Shown here: positions 11,000-21,624 of the stretch, piece after piece
Numbering within the stretch: position 1 is the first letter of the stretch
Layout of the letters: the number at the start of each line of letters is the position of its first letter
Assembly (NCBI GenBank): GCA_022701365.1
Contig: JAKUHH010000028.1
Coordinates: 244,502-308,501, forward strand
Origin: Mycocentrospora acerina
Taxonomy: Eukaryota; Ascomycota; Dothideomycetes; Pleosporales
DNA: 64,000 nucleotides
Direction: 5' to 3'
Position numbers and translations under genes: made by a program
The notes under the pieces: generated by a model
What the model was told of the DNA's origin: nothing
Databases searched by the model: none
Seen by the model: only the letters and a program-made list of their open reading frames with translations

Positions 11000-11790
11000 A
11001 GTGGGTTACAGGATATTAGCACTAGGAGTTCGAGGGGTAGCCTTGACGATGAGACGATATAGGATGAGACAACATGACGGCAGGGTTTTGTGGCTTAGGT
11101 TTTGGAGCATTTCCTGCAGGAGTCGGTTGCAGCATGGGAGGATAGAGACGGAAAAGGTGAACGTGCGGCTGAGCTCTAGACGAGGCGTGTGGAAAGTACC
11201 ATGTGACGGGGCTTGGAGCCGAATGGCTTTGCGTAGCCGCTCCATGTCCAGAGCAGCAGGCGGAAAAGCTAAATGTAATGAGAACATGTACCAACCAGTC
11301 AAAGTGTTGAGGATGCGGATGACCTGATGCGGCGGCGCTCTGCGGTTTTCGATCGGCGGCTGATCTTCACATGATAATTGCACCTGACACAGGAGCGAGA
11401 AACGGCAGAGTTACCGTCAGACTGCTTGCTTGGCCTGCAGAGACCCCCTCTTTACCATGTCTTCTCCTCTTTGTCTCGCATGTCTTTCTGCTTTGGACCA
11501 AAAGCGGCCATCTATTCGAGGAGTGCTTGCGAGGGTACCGACGTCTGACTCGCATACGGACCGAGCATAACCACGCTCACCCTGCCCTGTCCTGCGCATA
11601 GAGTTCCGACCGACCTTCCACCTCAAACGCGGGGACGCGAAAACCGACAGCCCATGCGCTGTACACCTTCCTTTCTCCTCTTGCTGCACTCGCTTCGCCC
11701 ACGCAACCCTGCCACTCTGTAATTGGCCCCATCCCACCACTTCCAGCACACAAGAATACAAGACCGGTGCACCCGCGACCTGCCCAGAAC
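11000..11790. other. Intergenic region eIF2-gamma - INSIG-like gene
   Basis: Roughly 0.8 kb holding the 3' end of the eIF2-gamma transcript and the promoter of the next gene. The last 200 bp before the ATG at 11791 are C-rich (CCACCACTTCC, CACCCGCG), typical of a fungal leader. No independent gene was found. Confidence 0.5.
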
Positions 11791-13066
11791 ATGGCCGACG
11801 AGGACGGCTTCCAGCCTACAAACGCTGCCCAAGCGCCGCCGCCCATCTTCCGCCCCATCCCGCGCCGCCCACACATCAACACGTCCGACTCCTTCGCGAA
11901 CGCCTTCCCACACGCCCAGTCGGCATCCACGCCCCCGAGCCTTTCCACGGAGAACTCCCGCAGCAGCGACTTCCTCACCCAGCTCAACGCGCGCCTCCTC
12001 CGCACGTACTATTCCCGCGAAGATGCAGAGGCGAGCACCCCGCCGGAGAGGAATAAGAGCTTTGCCGAGCTGAGGAGCAGCACGCTGTCGGGCATCTACG
12101 ACAACATGGGCTCAAGTTCTGCGCAAACGCCATGGGGGGAGGGTGCCGAGACGCCGGCTCGCGGGGGATTTGGACACGAGGGCCTTGGGAGTCCGGATGG
12201 AGGGCTGAGCATGAAGAGTGTGGCGAGGAGTGGAGGGCGGGGGGAGGCTCCACGCAAAAAAAGGGGGAAGGAGAGGAAGAGACAAGGTGCGTGGAAGTAT
12301 GCGGTTGTCGGGAGCAAGTTGGCAGCGCTGTGGTTATTCGGCGTCGTGTACGGGGTGATTGTGAGCAATCTACACGACTCGCGGCAGCTGGCTGCGGTGC
12401 ATGTTGAGCTTGCACGCGGGTGGGTGTACCTGACTAGTTGGGGGGTGTTTGGCGTTGCACTGGGGAGCTTGCTGCCATATGTCGATCTGGTGTGGGACGG
12501 ACCGGGAGCAGAGCGCGCATCATCCTCTGAAGAGAAGGATGCGGAAAAAGACAACGAAGCGCCGGTCAGCGAACAAATCAACGATGTGGTTAGAAGCGTG
12601 TGCGCATTTGTTGGAATCGCTTTCGCCATTGTAGGTCCCTCCCTCAACCTCACCCACTCTTCCCCGTTTGAAACTTGAAGTGTAATGCTAATCTTCACGG
12701 CAGCGTCGTCTCCCCTGGCAATCAACTCTCCAACTAACCCTCACGCTCGCCCTCGTCAACCCAGCGCTCTGGTACATTCTCGATCGCAGCAAGCCTGGTC
12801 TCTCCTTCTCTCTCATCGTCACCTCAATACTCACATCCTTCATCTTCCTCTCCAACCCAGATGTCTTGCCGTCGCCATCTTTCCCCGCTGCAAACTCCAC
12901 AAGCAGCCTACCACCCAGCAGTAGCGGCGGCACTGCACCTACCGCAAGGCTAGTCAGCTATGAGAATCTGGCGGTCGTGACGTGGGTGGGCAGTGTGTTG
13001 TTCTGCAGTTGTGTGTGCTTTGGAAGTATTGGAAGACGGTTAGGGGTATTAGAAGGGAATAGGTAG
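11791..13066 (+). CDS. INSIG-family ER membrane protein
   Basis: Two exons (11791-12630, 12704-13066) give 400 residues. After about 165 residues of Pro/Ser-rich, probably cytosolic sequence and a basic RKKRGKERKRQ patch, a run of hydrophobic helices begins: KLAALWLFGVVYGVIVSNL, then WVYLTSWGVFGVALGSLLPY, CAFVGIAFAI, LTLTLALVNPALWYILDRS and FSLIVTSILTSFIFL, with a last one near the C-terminus. The GVVYGVIVSNLHD and VNPALWYILDRS blocks match the INSIG family. INSIG proteins sit in the ER and control HMG-CoA reductase (fission yeast Ins1) or SREBP/SCAP in animals, so a role in sterol homeostasis is likely. Acidic inserts between helices 2 and 3 are usual in filamentous fungi. It shares a pathway, but no close linkage, with mevalonate kinase at 59.9 kb. 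Confidence 0.88.
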
Positions 13067-13947
13067 AAGAAGTGATATTGCAAAAGTTAATCAGAATTAT
13101 TTTTTCAGGAGGAAGGTGGGGGCGTTGGCTTGGTCCTTGGATGGTTTTCAGTCTTTGTATGGGTTAGGATAGACGGAAAATCTCCTCCTTGGAGCTGAAA
13201 TGAATTGCTTCCCATGGAAATTTATACTGGGATACTTGGTTTGTCCTATTCGGCTTGAAGGATGGATGCGTTATACCGTGAGATTGAAAGACGAGTCTGG
13301 CTGAACAACCCGTACAAGCTTCCAGTGGATGTCTGGAACGACCAGATTCGTCCATCGGGGAAAAACGTGTCTCATACCCCATCTTCATTGTAATGTCATA
13401 TCGCCTGGCTACTTTACACCTCACAAGGCCTCACCCCAACCCATAAAAATCCCCAATCAACACCCACTCAACCCAGCCATGCCTCCTTCTATCTCTGAAA
13501 CAAACATCTCCCGCCTCTCCCGCTGGCTTCTCACAAAAATTTGGACATATTCCTTTCGTAGCCCACCTCCAAGGAAGAATTGAACGGCTTCAAAAAATAA
13601 TGAACAGAGCACTTCACGCTCTGCCTCGCAACAGGCCACCTGCCCGTAACTACCTCGTTCTTCTGGGTTGCCTTCTTGCATTGGTGTGGTTTTGGTGTGA
13701 TTCCAGGATACAGTTGTTACGGTGGATGCTCTGTGTCCACGTTTGATGGTCATCTGAGTTACTAGCCTCGTGCAGACTCCCCTTTGTCCTTTTGGCCGAA
13801 AGCGAATCGCCTGTCCACACACGAGTTCTTTCTGCATCCCAGAACCGCTGTCGCTTACCAGGATATGATAGCGCTCAAGAGCTTGCTGGAGACCCACGGG
13901 ATACGTATTTATGACGCTCTTGACGAGACGCTGCGAGCGTGCTGGAA

Positions 13948-14361
13948 CTACCGTTTCGAACTGGATCTGACAGTACCATGCTCTACGGGCTGTTGCCGGA
14001 TAGATAGTTGCACTGCGGGTCGTAATACAGGTTGGTGTCGGGGCTGCGTGAGGACGTGCAACGGCACAGGGGCTGGCTGAGAGGTAGCTCCGTAGGCACT
14101 GGGCCTCTGAGCTGCGTCTCGTGGAAGAGCATCGAGACGAGGAATTGGATTGGTGTGTTTGTTCTGGAGCAGGAAATCCCGGTGGCTGTCCAGCTGTGCT
14201 CGTAATGCTTCGCTTGTGCGCTCGAAGCAGCGTGCTTGTACGCCTGGACCAAGATTTCGCGAGTACGAGAGCAAATCTGCGCTGCAGTCTAGTTGTAACA
14301 GAGCGTGGGTGGTGGGCGGCTTGGAGAGCTCAATCGGTCGCTCACGGGATAGAGTAGCCAT
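13948..14361 (-). CDS. Possible small hypothetical protein
   Basis: A 137-codon minus-strand frame opens at ATG 14361 (MATLSRERPIELSKPP). It is rich in Arg, Gln, Pro and Ser and has no recognised domain. From about 14230 the alternative frame (ending NLYYDPQCNYLSGNSP) looks equally plausible, so an unseen splice is possible. The rest of 13067-14567 has only short frames. It could be an orphan gene or chance in GC-balanced sequence. Confidence 0.25.
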   Translation of the reverse strand: MATLSRERPIELSKPPTTHALLQLDCSADLLSYSRNLGPGVQARCFERTSEALRAQLDSHRDFLLQNKHTNPIPRLDALPRDAAQRPSAYGATSQPAPVPLHVLTQPRHQPVLRPAVQLSIRQQPVEHGTVRSSSKR

Positions 14362-14567
14362 GGTCTGTTGTGATGGGGGAAGATAGTGTGAACGGTGTGA
14401 ATAATGGTCGCCATCATGACGTGAATGACGCAAAAATTAGCCGATACGCGTCTGCACGTGATGGCGTGCTTGTCGATGCAGCCAACGTCGCTTCCCTACA
14501 ATCAGTAGCGCAGTCAACATCTTGAACTCCGCGTCCTTCAACATGTATCGTGACAAGCGTATTTAAA

Positions 14568-16485
14568 ATGGCTCTAGTGAACTCGCGCCAAGTTGTTGAA
14601 AATACTGCCCCCACCATCACCAATGAACCTCCTCTTCTAAACACGCCTAATTCAACCATGCAGCAACCACCTCAACCGGCCATGGCACAATTCTCGGACC
14701 TACCACCTGAGCTAATGACTAATGTATTTGCATTTGTAAGAATGGTGTTTTATACAGCTGAACTCTCCGTACTAAAATGTTTCAGCTACGTCGCATTCAG
14801 GACCAAAAAAACGTATGTCTTGTTAGCAAAATCTGCTGCAATTTGATGGCTCCTCAGTTGTGGGGGGAACTCAAGACAGATTTTGAATGGTCCAAGATGA
14901 AGAAGATGGATGTTTTACTGAATGCACAAGGCCATGTAGTACACAACATTTCGTCTCTGCATTTTTGGTCCAAAAACCCACATCCACTCAAGCAACCTGG
15001 AAGATCGGCACAGAGAGACCTATTGGTATTCTTGACTGCTTTGAGAAGAGATCAGCTCACACAATTCTACACAGACTACACACTTGATGTTGCTCTGCTT
15101 CAGACAATCCTCCAAATTCATCGACGTCTTGAAGTACTACGCTTACCGATGAACCCCAACTCCTCATGCAGCTTTACTGAGGCACCGTGGCTGATCCCGT
15201 ACTTTGCAAACATTAAAACACTACGAACATGCATCACTCATGATATTACAGGCGCTTCTTTCTCCTACAAAAACTACCGTTTCATCATCGAACATGCGCC
15301 AAAGCTCAAAAACTTACAGATCTCCACACTTGACTCTTGCAGCAGCAACGAAGAGATGGTTCATATGAACCAAATTGGCTTCTTGGCATCTGAAGACAGT
15401 AACGACGGGGATATGAAACTTGTGGATGTAACTGACTTGCCAGCAACGAAGGATCGCCCCGGACAATTGACTCTCCACAGCCTTGCGCTTAAGCAATTGT
15501 TCTTTGACGACTCGACAATATTGATCCAGCGGATCGACTTTTCGAGTCTCGTAATTTTAAAGCTTAAGAATTGCTGGTACATAGAACCTCTTCTCTGCAG
15601 TTTGTCAAGAGACTTTGCGCAATGCCAACCTGCGTTGCAAGAATTCGAACTGCTAGCTGAGTCAATCGATTTGGTCGACGACCTGGAATTAAATGCAGCG
15701 ACCAAGTCTTTTCTACTTTCCTTCAAAGGACTTCGGAGTATCTTTCTGCAGGCAAATGATGCCGACTTAGTTGGTAAAGAGAGCTTTATCCACCATTCTG
15801 AAACTTTGGCTTCGATAGGCTTCTCCAATGGAGAGGGAGACCCCAACGCGTATCCAACCAAAATTTTGGAGTCTACATTGACGGCCTGCGGAAAAGTAAC
15901 GCAAATAGCAATTGATCTAGATGTACACGGGCTTGGCCCTTGGTATGAGCTAAGTCATAATTTTCAGCTTGGACACGGTAGCTCTCATCCTACTACAGCA
16001 GAACTGACTTCTAAATTGGTGAGTACGAGGGCAGTGATTTTGTGCCACACCTTGTCCCTCGGCTACTCTAACAACATGTACAGGAAGTGATTTCAAGGTT
16101 TCCCAAGCTACACACTCTTCGAATGCTCGACATTCCAGAAATCCAAATCGACGAGCACTTTGGACCTTCGCTTGACGGTCTCCAGCCTCTACCTAAACAC
16201 TTGGTGCAGCCAATGGCAGCTTTGATGCAGAATTTTGCGTCCACCATCATGTCATTTTTGGCACAATCCGGATCGAACATAAAGCTGTTTGTAGTATCTC
16301 CCCTCTCCAAGCATGGTGAACCGTCCCCGCCAGATAAGAACGAGCACAGATGGCCTCATTACGCCTATCTTCGAGGGAAGACCATTGATGGACAAGGGAG
16401 GGAGCACGTCATTGCTACTCCTCTTGCGCGACCGGAAGACGAAATGCCAGAGTCGACAATACTGGAGCCAAGCTGTAATACCTGA
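14568..16485 (+). CDS. F-box protein, probably leucine-rich-repeat type
   Basis: Three exons (14568-14735, 14786-16018, 16084-16485) give 600 residues. The F-box spans the first intron: FSDLPPELMTNVFAF joined to LRRIQDQKNVCLVSKICCNL, then PQLWGEL. This is the canonical LPxEL...V...L...LxxVSKxxxxLxxPxLW pattern (about residues 42-87). The remainder has irregular leucine-rich segments (LHSLALKQLFFDDSTIL, FSSLVILKLKNCWYI) like fungal F-box/LRR proteins. Such proteins bind Skp1 and act as substrate adaptors of SCF ubiquitin ligases. The target is unknown. The start could be the ATG at 14658 instead of 14568. Codon use looks more A/T-rich than in the neighbouring housekeeping genes, in line with a fast-evolving family. 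Confidence 0.82.
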
Positions 16486-17084
16486 ATGCGCAATGAGGGT
16501 AATTGGTGTTTGATGTGCATGGCCTTTAGTTAGGTAGTTGATGAAGGGAGAAATGGAGACGGAGAAGTTGTTTCCCGACGCTGGCATTTAAAAAAAACTG
16601 ATTTATATGTAAAGCGAGACGAAGGCTCAAGAGTGGAGACTAACATGGCGTCTCTGTAGTAATGGTTGAAATAGTTAATGTTAGTTTGTAATGCAACACC
16701 AAGTCTCACCTGTACAATCATTCTCCCCTCATCACACACATGCGCACACATACACATTCAACCACGACTCAAAACTTAAGAACAACAAACACAATGGGAA
16801 GTTTTTGACTTTTGTTCATTCCTGTCAGAAGATTTGATTCGGATCAACTCTGTCCAAAGAGACTGAAAAAAGGTCACGTCTCATTTGGATCAGAGAGGAG
16901 ATAAAAGCGGGAAATTCATCCCAACAAAGATTGACGCCCGTTCCGCCCCCTCCTTGATGTCCATGCCGTCGTTCATCCTCTAGTGCGCTTTGTTTTAAAG
17001 AGTCCCTGTTACGTGCTTCGTGTCGAGTCGGCTGGAATGCGCTTCATCGTGTGCGTGCGTGCGTGTGTGTATCGAGGGAACTAT
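16486..17084. other. Intergenic region between convergent genes
   Basis: About 600 bp between the F-box gene and the 3' end of RPL38 on the other strand. It contains the 3' UTRs and a short GTGC/GTGT tract near 17050. No supported gene. Confidence 0.5.
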
Positions 17085-17707
17085 TTACGCGGCGTGCTTG
17101 CCCTTGGGGTTCTTCTTGCCAACATCGGAGATGGTAAGACCTAGGAGAGGGAAAAATGTCAGCGTAGTCGCTTTGAGTAATTACGCCGCGGGTGGGAGTG
17201 ACTGTGGAGCAGTGTGTAAAAAGTGTAGAGAGTGGCGGAGCGTACCCGGGGGAAGGCTCTGCTTGAGCTTCTCGGCCTTGTCTGTGTCCTTGAGAACAAG
17301 GGTGTAGACGTTTTTCGAGCAGCGGACCTTGAACTTGATGTTGTTGACCTTCTTGTTCTTCTTTATGCGGGCGGCTGTGATTTCTCAAAGTCAGCCTTTC
17401 GGTTCATTCGTTCGTTTGTTCATTCAATCAATCAATCAATCATTCACTCGATCCTCCCCAAACGATCCCAATTCCTTCCCACACACACATCTCCAATCTG
17501 TCTTTCAATCTCGTCTCCTGCTCTTGTGCATATTCTTTCTTCTTTCTCCTTCTCTTTCCCATCCCTCTTCCCTCCCTTCCTCTCTCTCCTCATCCATCCT
17601 CGCATCGCATGATAGAAAACTCAAAAGAGCAGAGCACACGTACAGCTAGCATCCTTGCGCCTGCAGATCTCGATGAACTGCTTGATATCGGAGACTTCGG
17701 AAGGCAT
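17085..17707 (-). CDS. RPL38: 60S ribosomal protein eL38
   Basis: Three minus-strand exons (17644-17707, 17246-17374, 17085-17140) encode 82 residues. The protein starts [20 protein letters not shown] and continues with [27 protein letters not shown] and [13 protein letters not shown], which is L38 throughout. It is a small 60S subunit protein of the cytosolic ribosome. The first intron is unusually long for this window (269 bp) and pyrimidine-rich, with CAAT repeats; long first introns are common in fungal ribosomal-protein genes and often affect expression. Each exon is too short to be seen as an ORF by itself. Splicing restores the frame exactly: exon 1 ends in phase 1 and exon 2 also leaves one base. 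Confidence 0.97.
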
Positions 17708-18109
17708 CTTGACGGGTGGCTGACTTGTCGTTACGGAAGGTTACAAAAGTCGACTTGGGAGGGGCGTGCGAGATTCCTCGGGGGGTTGGGCCAAAATGTT
17801 GTGGACTGGAGGGCTCGCTTGCGCGTGCACGGGCTGCCATGGGGCGGTGTAGGTAAGCGTTACGCGATAAGGGTTAGTGCGGGTCGTGCTGTGGCGTAGC
17901 GCGATGAGGGGATAATTGCGCATGGGGAGATGGTTGCGAGAGGGGGAATGAGTGCAAGTGAAATACGTACGTCTTTCCTATATAATTGAATCGTTTCCTA
18001 TATAAATTTCTGCTCCATCGACTGTGTGTCTCTGTGCAGCGCACAGCTACTTTTATACCTGCATCTGCATCTACATCTCGAAGCGACTTCCTTCCGCTTC
18101 TCCGTAACC

Positions 18110-18813
18110 ATGCCTACCCCCATCGACCGCGCTGTAGGCCAACGTGTAGGTGAAATGCATCTATCCTGGAACCTACTTTATATAGTGGGTATGCCGCTTA
18201 AGCAGTTCTCATGATGCTGACGAGTGGGCGATTCTAGGGACCGTTCTTCGCTTTTGCCGCTGTCATCACTGGGGTTGCTGCCTGGAGTATATGGGGACAG
18301 GACTTGTTTCCAAGTAGTGATCCCACAGGAGGTACGTTGCTTTCCTATCTTCTTTTGCCTTCTTGGTGATGTATATGGGAGCGGTCTGGATGATGGTCAC
18401 GACTTTGGTTGATAATAGCCTGAACTAATCCACGGATGCTACATCTGTACACGCGACGCCCTGCCAACCAGCTCAATTCCATGATCTCATCGCATATGTT
18501 GCTAACATGTCTTATAGATCCAGAAACTTGGACTCGCGAGCAGTGCGTCACCTGGCTCAACAACGTACGTCACTTACTCCTTCCACTGTCCTACATCGTC
18601 ATTACTCCAACGCCACTTCTATCCAAGTCTCCCATCTCCGCTCCAAGTCACAACTACAACCTTAGTTGTAAGTATGAGGTTCCCCTATCTAACATAATCA
18701 TACAGAGAAGCCTGCATCCCTCCCCACTCGCGACAGTCGCCGAGCTTCTCGAACGCATCAAGGCGAATATGAGAGTCGCCCGTGATGGCACGTATGGATC
18801 TACGGGGCGTTGA
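18110..18813 (+). CDS. Small one-pass membrane protein with HeH/Ish1-like C-terminus
   Basis: Four short exons (18110-18184, 18238-18331, 18518-18564, 18706-18813) join to 107 residues. The N-terminus MPTPIDRAVGQRVGEMHLSW leads into a single hydrophobic helix (LLYIGPFFAFAAVITGVAAW, spanning the first junction). A loop DPTGDPETWTREQCVTWLNN and the segment LATVAELLERIKANMR follow. The WTxEQxxxWLxxR...P...T..ELLERIKANMR pattern resembles a helix-extension-helix/Ish1-type module, as in fungal nuclear-envelope or mitochondrial proteins. Function is unknown. The first donor (GTGGGT) was chosen because it keeps the membrane helix continuous; one or two residues at that junction are uncertain. The protein-like continuity over three introns makes a real gene likely. 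Confidence 0.7.
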
Positions 18814-19066
18814 GTCATTGCTTGAGCTGTTTTGAGTTCTACGAGACTGTAAACTGAACTTACTTTGCGACTGTTGGGATTAGGAAGATATACAATGGTG
18901 AAGTTGGGGCGGGGAGTTTTGGAGAAACTGCAATTGATACCCCTATAGCATACATACCGAAGCAAAAAACATATCCATTTTATAGTAAATTGAGATCTGA
19001 CAAGAAGAAAGTGGTTGAATACTAAATAGGTTTCTAAAACTGCAAATTGTATGGCGATAGTTGGAA

Positions 19067-19405
19067 ATGGTGAGCAGCTATAACGAAAAAGGGCCCAAGA
19101 TCTACAAATCCATTGAGGATCTGCTCACTCTTAAGGCTCGTCCTGAGATCTTCATCCTTTGATCTCACAATCCTCGTCGCCATTACAACCGCTTCAAAAA
19201 TGTTGAAGAGGATGCAGAACGCCGCATCGCTATGCTAAACTGTGCCAATATGATCTCAAGTTGAATAGAGATAATGGTCGAAGAGGACGCATGGGTCCTC
19301 CTACCCATCCATCAAAACCAACCAAGTTCAGGCTATATTTGAGCTGCCACAAAGTATCATGGTAGTCGCCCAACCGTCATATTGCTGTTTCGTCCGGAAA
19401 CCTGA
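19067..19405 (+). pseudogene. Degraded reading frame interrupted only by TGA
   Basis: One frame from ATG 19067 reads as protein-like sequence (IYKSIEDLLTLKARPEIFIL, then SHNPRRHYNRFKNVEEDAER) for 112 codons. It is broken by TGA at 19160, 19262, 19340 and 19403, with no TAA or TAG. Conversion of CGA to TGA by C-to-T change, as in repeat-induced point mutation or deamination decay, would explain this. An upstream in-frame TAG (19058) bounds it. I do not recognise the family. It is probably the remnant of a gene or mobile-element ORF. Confidence 0.45.
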
Positions 19406-19497
19406 CAGTGCGCTGTAGGCCTACGGTCCTACCTATTCGAAATTGGAAATTCGACTAGCAGTATGTTCTGACGCAGACAGGCCACTATAATAGAGGC

Positions 19498-21624
19498 TTA
19501 TTTGTCACCCTCCGCCCTCTTGAATTCCTCAAGCATCTCCACGCTGACCGTGAAGTGCTGCTCATCCTCAGCGTAGGCGCTCTCCTCCTCTTTCATTTCC
19601 TTGACCAAGCGCTCCAGCTCCTCGGCCATGCGCTGTTTGTAAGGTGTCATCTGTTCGTCAATTTTTGCCTGTCTCTGAGCCATTTGCTGACGCCTCTTAC
19701 GCATATCTGCGAGGATCTTGCGCTGATCCGCGATTTTACGCTCGATTGTCATAGGTCTCGGACTCGGGGACACTGGAGCACCTCGAGGCACTGTGTTCGG
19801 TGTTTCTGGAGCGGCAGTAACCTTTGTACGCTTCAATTCGGGCGTATCGCTATTGATGACTTTAGCGGGACGCTTTGCAGGTGTAATAGGCGTGATGGTA
19901 GCGGAAGGCTTCTCTTCGGAACTTGCGGACTTCGTAACAATTGGGGTTGGCTTGGCAATTGGCGTTTTGGTGGATGAAGCAGAGGGCTCAGGAATCTTCT
20001 GGACTATCTCGTTGGCTCGAGCAATGCTACTCACCACTTCACCTTTCGTGACATCCGTATTATTATTGGTAATATTGAAGACTTCTAAATTATCTTTATC
20101 TTCTGATCCGTTGGTGCTTTGCTCAACTGGAGCTGTGATGGCAATGCCGTTGGCGGAGGTTTGGACCTTCTCTGCAAGCTTCTTGGCGGGATTCTTGAAG
20201 GATTTGACGGCGATAGGTTTGGTGGGCTTATCAACCGTTCTTTTGAAAGTGCTGGAATTGATACTTTCAGGATTTCTGTTGCTGTTGCCATCGATGGTCA
20301 GGCTCGAGACAGTACCATTTGCGTGCCCCTTGGTGGTATTCGTATCAATCATCGGTACCAGCGACTCTTTTGTAGGTAAATCTATGAAGGTATCGATGGA
20401 ATTGCGTACTTGAGAATTCATATCAGTGTCCCGGCAAGTCTCGGGATTCAGAGAGCTAGCAGGGGAGGCTGAAGGCTGTTTCCCTGTCGGGGGTTTTGGG
20501 ACCATGATCTTGGGGTGTTGTTTCTTGGAGACGGTAGAGAACTGCCAGTAGATGTTAGAAGCAGGAATAATCAATCAAGAAAGGAACCTAAAGTGAACTC
20601 GACTTGTTCAAGTATTTTATAGTAATAGCAGTTAAGTTCTCTTACCTTTGGGGCAGACTCTTGACGCGGAGCTTTTGTTGGCGTAGGAGGCGGCATAGGT
20701 GAAGATGCGCGGGTTGAGCTGTCTCCATCGTCTTTGAGCGGCTTTGTACCTTCAACGAGGGGAGGTACAGGATCAAGTGTCAAGCTGCGAGTTTGGCTAG
20801 ACAGTTTGTTGCGAGGATTGTATGTAAGTGACCACTCCTTCTCATTGATAGCATCTGCACATTAGAGTTAGCACCATTCAATGCAAACTATAACGTACGC
20901 ACCCATGCTACGGTAGTGAAAACGGAATATGGCCCAAGGCTCATTGCCAGGGCGAGGTGAAGCCATCTTCCTCTGCTCACCAGTGGCTTTGGCAGGGTCA
21001 AGAGGAGCACAATTTTTCTCGAATGTCGACTGAAACTTAGGAGGGATCCGTATATAACTACTCAGTCCTTCCATTTCCAGTCCAGTGTTCTTGTCGCAGT
21101 TGATGTAGTTTGTGGTACCAGCGATGTTGTGGGTGATGTTGAGTTGCCGAGTGACGTAGACTCGTAGCTCAATCGTTCCGATGGTCACTGGACCATCACC
21201 TTGAGTAGTGCTGGTGTTTGAAAATGGAGAGATGATAACATTGGTATCGATGATGCCTTCCTCAGTCTTGTACAGAAAGGTCTCGATGACTGATTTCCTT
21301 GGAGGCTTGTGCGTTCGTACAGCCTTGCCACTGTACAATAGCGCCTTGCGGTGGACACCATCAATATAGGCATCATGGAAGATATTGAGAGTCTGATTGG
21401 ACTTCTAATTAGTATTGGATGGATGTGCATGGGTCATGACTTACTGTGCCTGAGAAGCTGCTGTGGATTCTGATCTTGTGGCCCTCTTCCACAGGAACAA
21501 AGCAGCAGACTGCGTTGTCTCTAGGATCGATGTACTCTTCATATTCTTCAAGAGCTTGCACCTTTCCGTCGACATGAAGGTGTACTTCAGCTTTGCGGTC
21601 TGACTCGTCTTCAGCGACCTTCAT
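19498..21624 (-). CDS. Fungal protein of unknown function (DUF7918-like N-terminus)
   Basis: Four minus-strand exons (21445-21624, 20903-21404, 20646-20854, 19498-20541) give 644 residues. The N-terminal 230 or so residues form a beta-rich domain (KAEVHLHVDGKVQALEEYEE, YIDGVHRKALLYSGKAVR, VTIGTIELRVYVTRQLN). Its layout recalls the fungal-only DUF7918 family from memory: a paired-strand module with an oligomerised hydrophobic core, often in proteins next to disordered tails. The following region is Pro/Ser/Thr-rich with many KP and TP motifs. The C-terminus is a charged coiled coil (about 560-640: RKIADQRKILADMRKRRQQM, then ELERLVKEMKEEE). The rich basic linker and coiled coil suggest a nuclear or scaffold protein, but no function is known. 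The exon joins are in phase, so the gene is well supported. Confidence 0.8.

Noticed and set aside
12096..12725. 209-codon minus-strand ORF
   Set aside because: Antisense to the INSIG-like gene, whose frame has clear membrane helices and family motifs.
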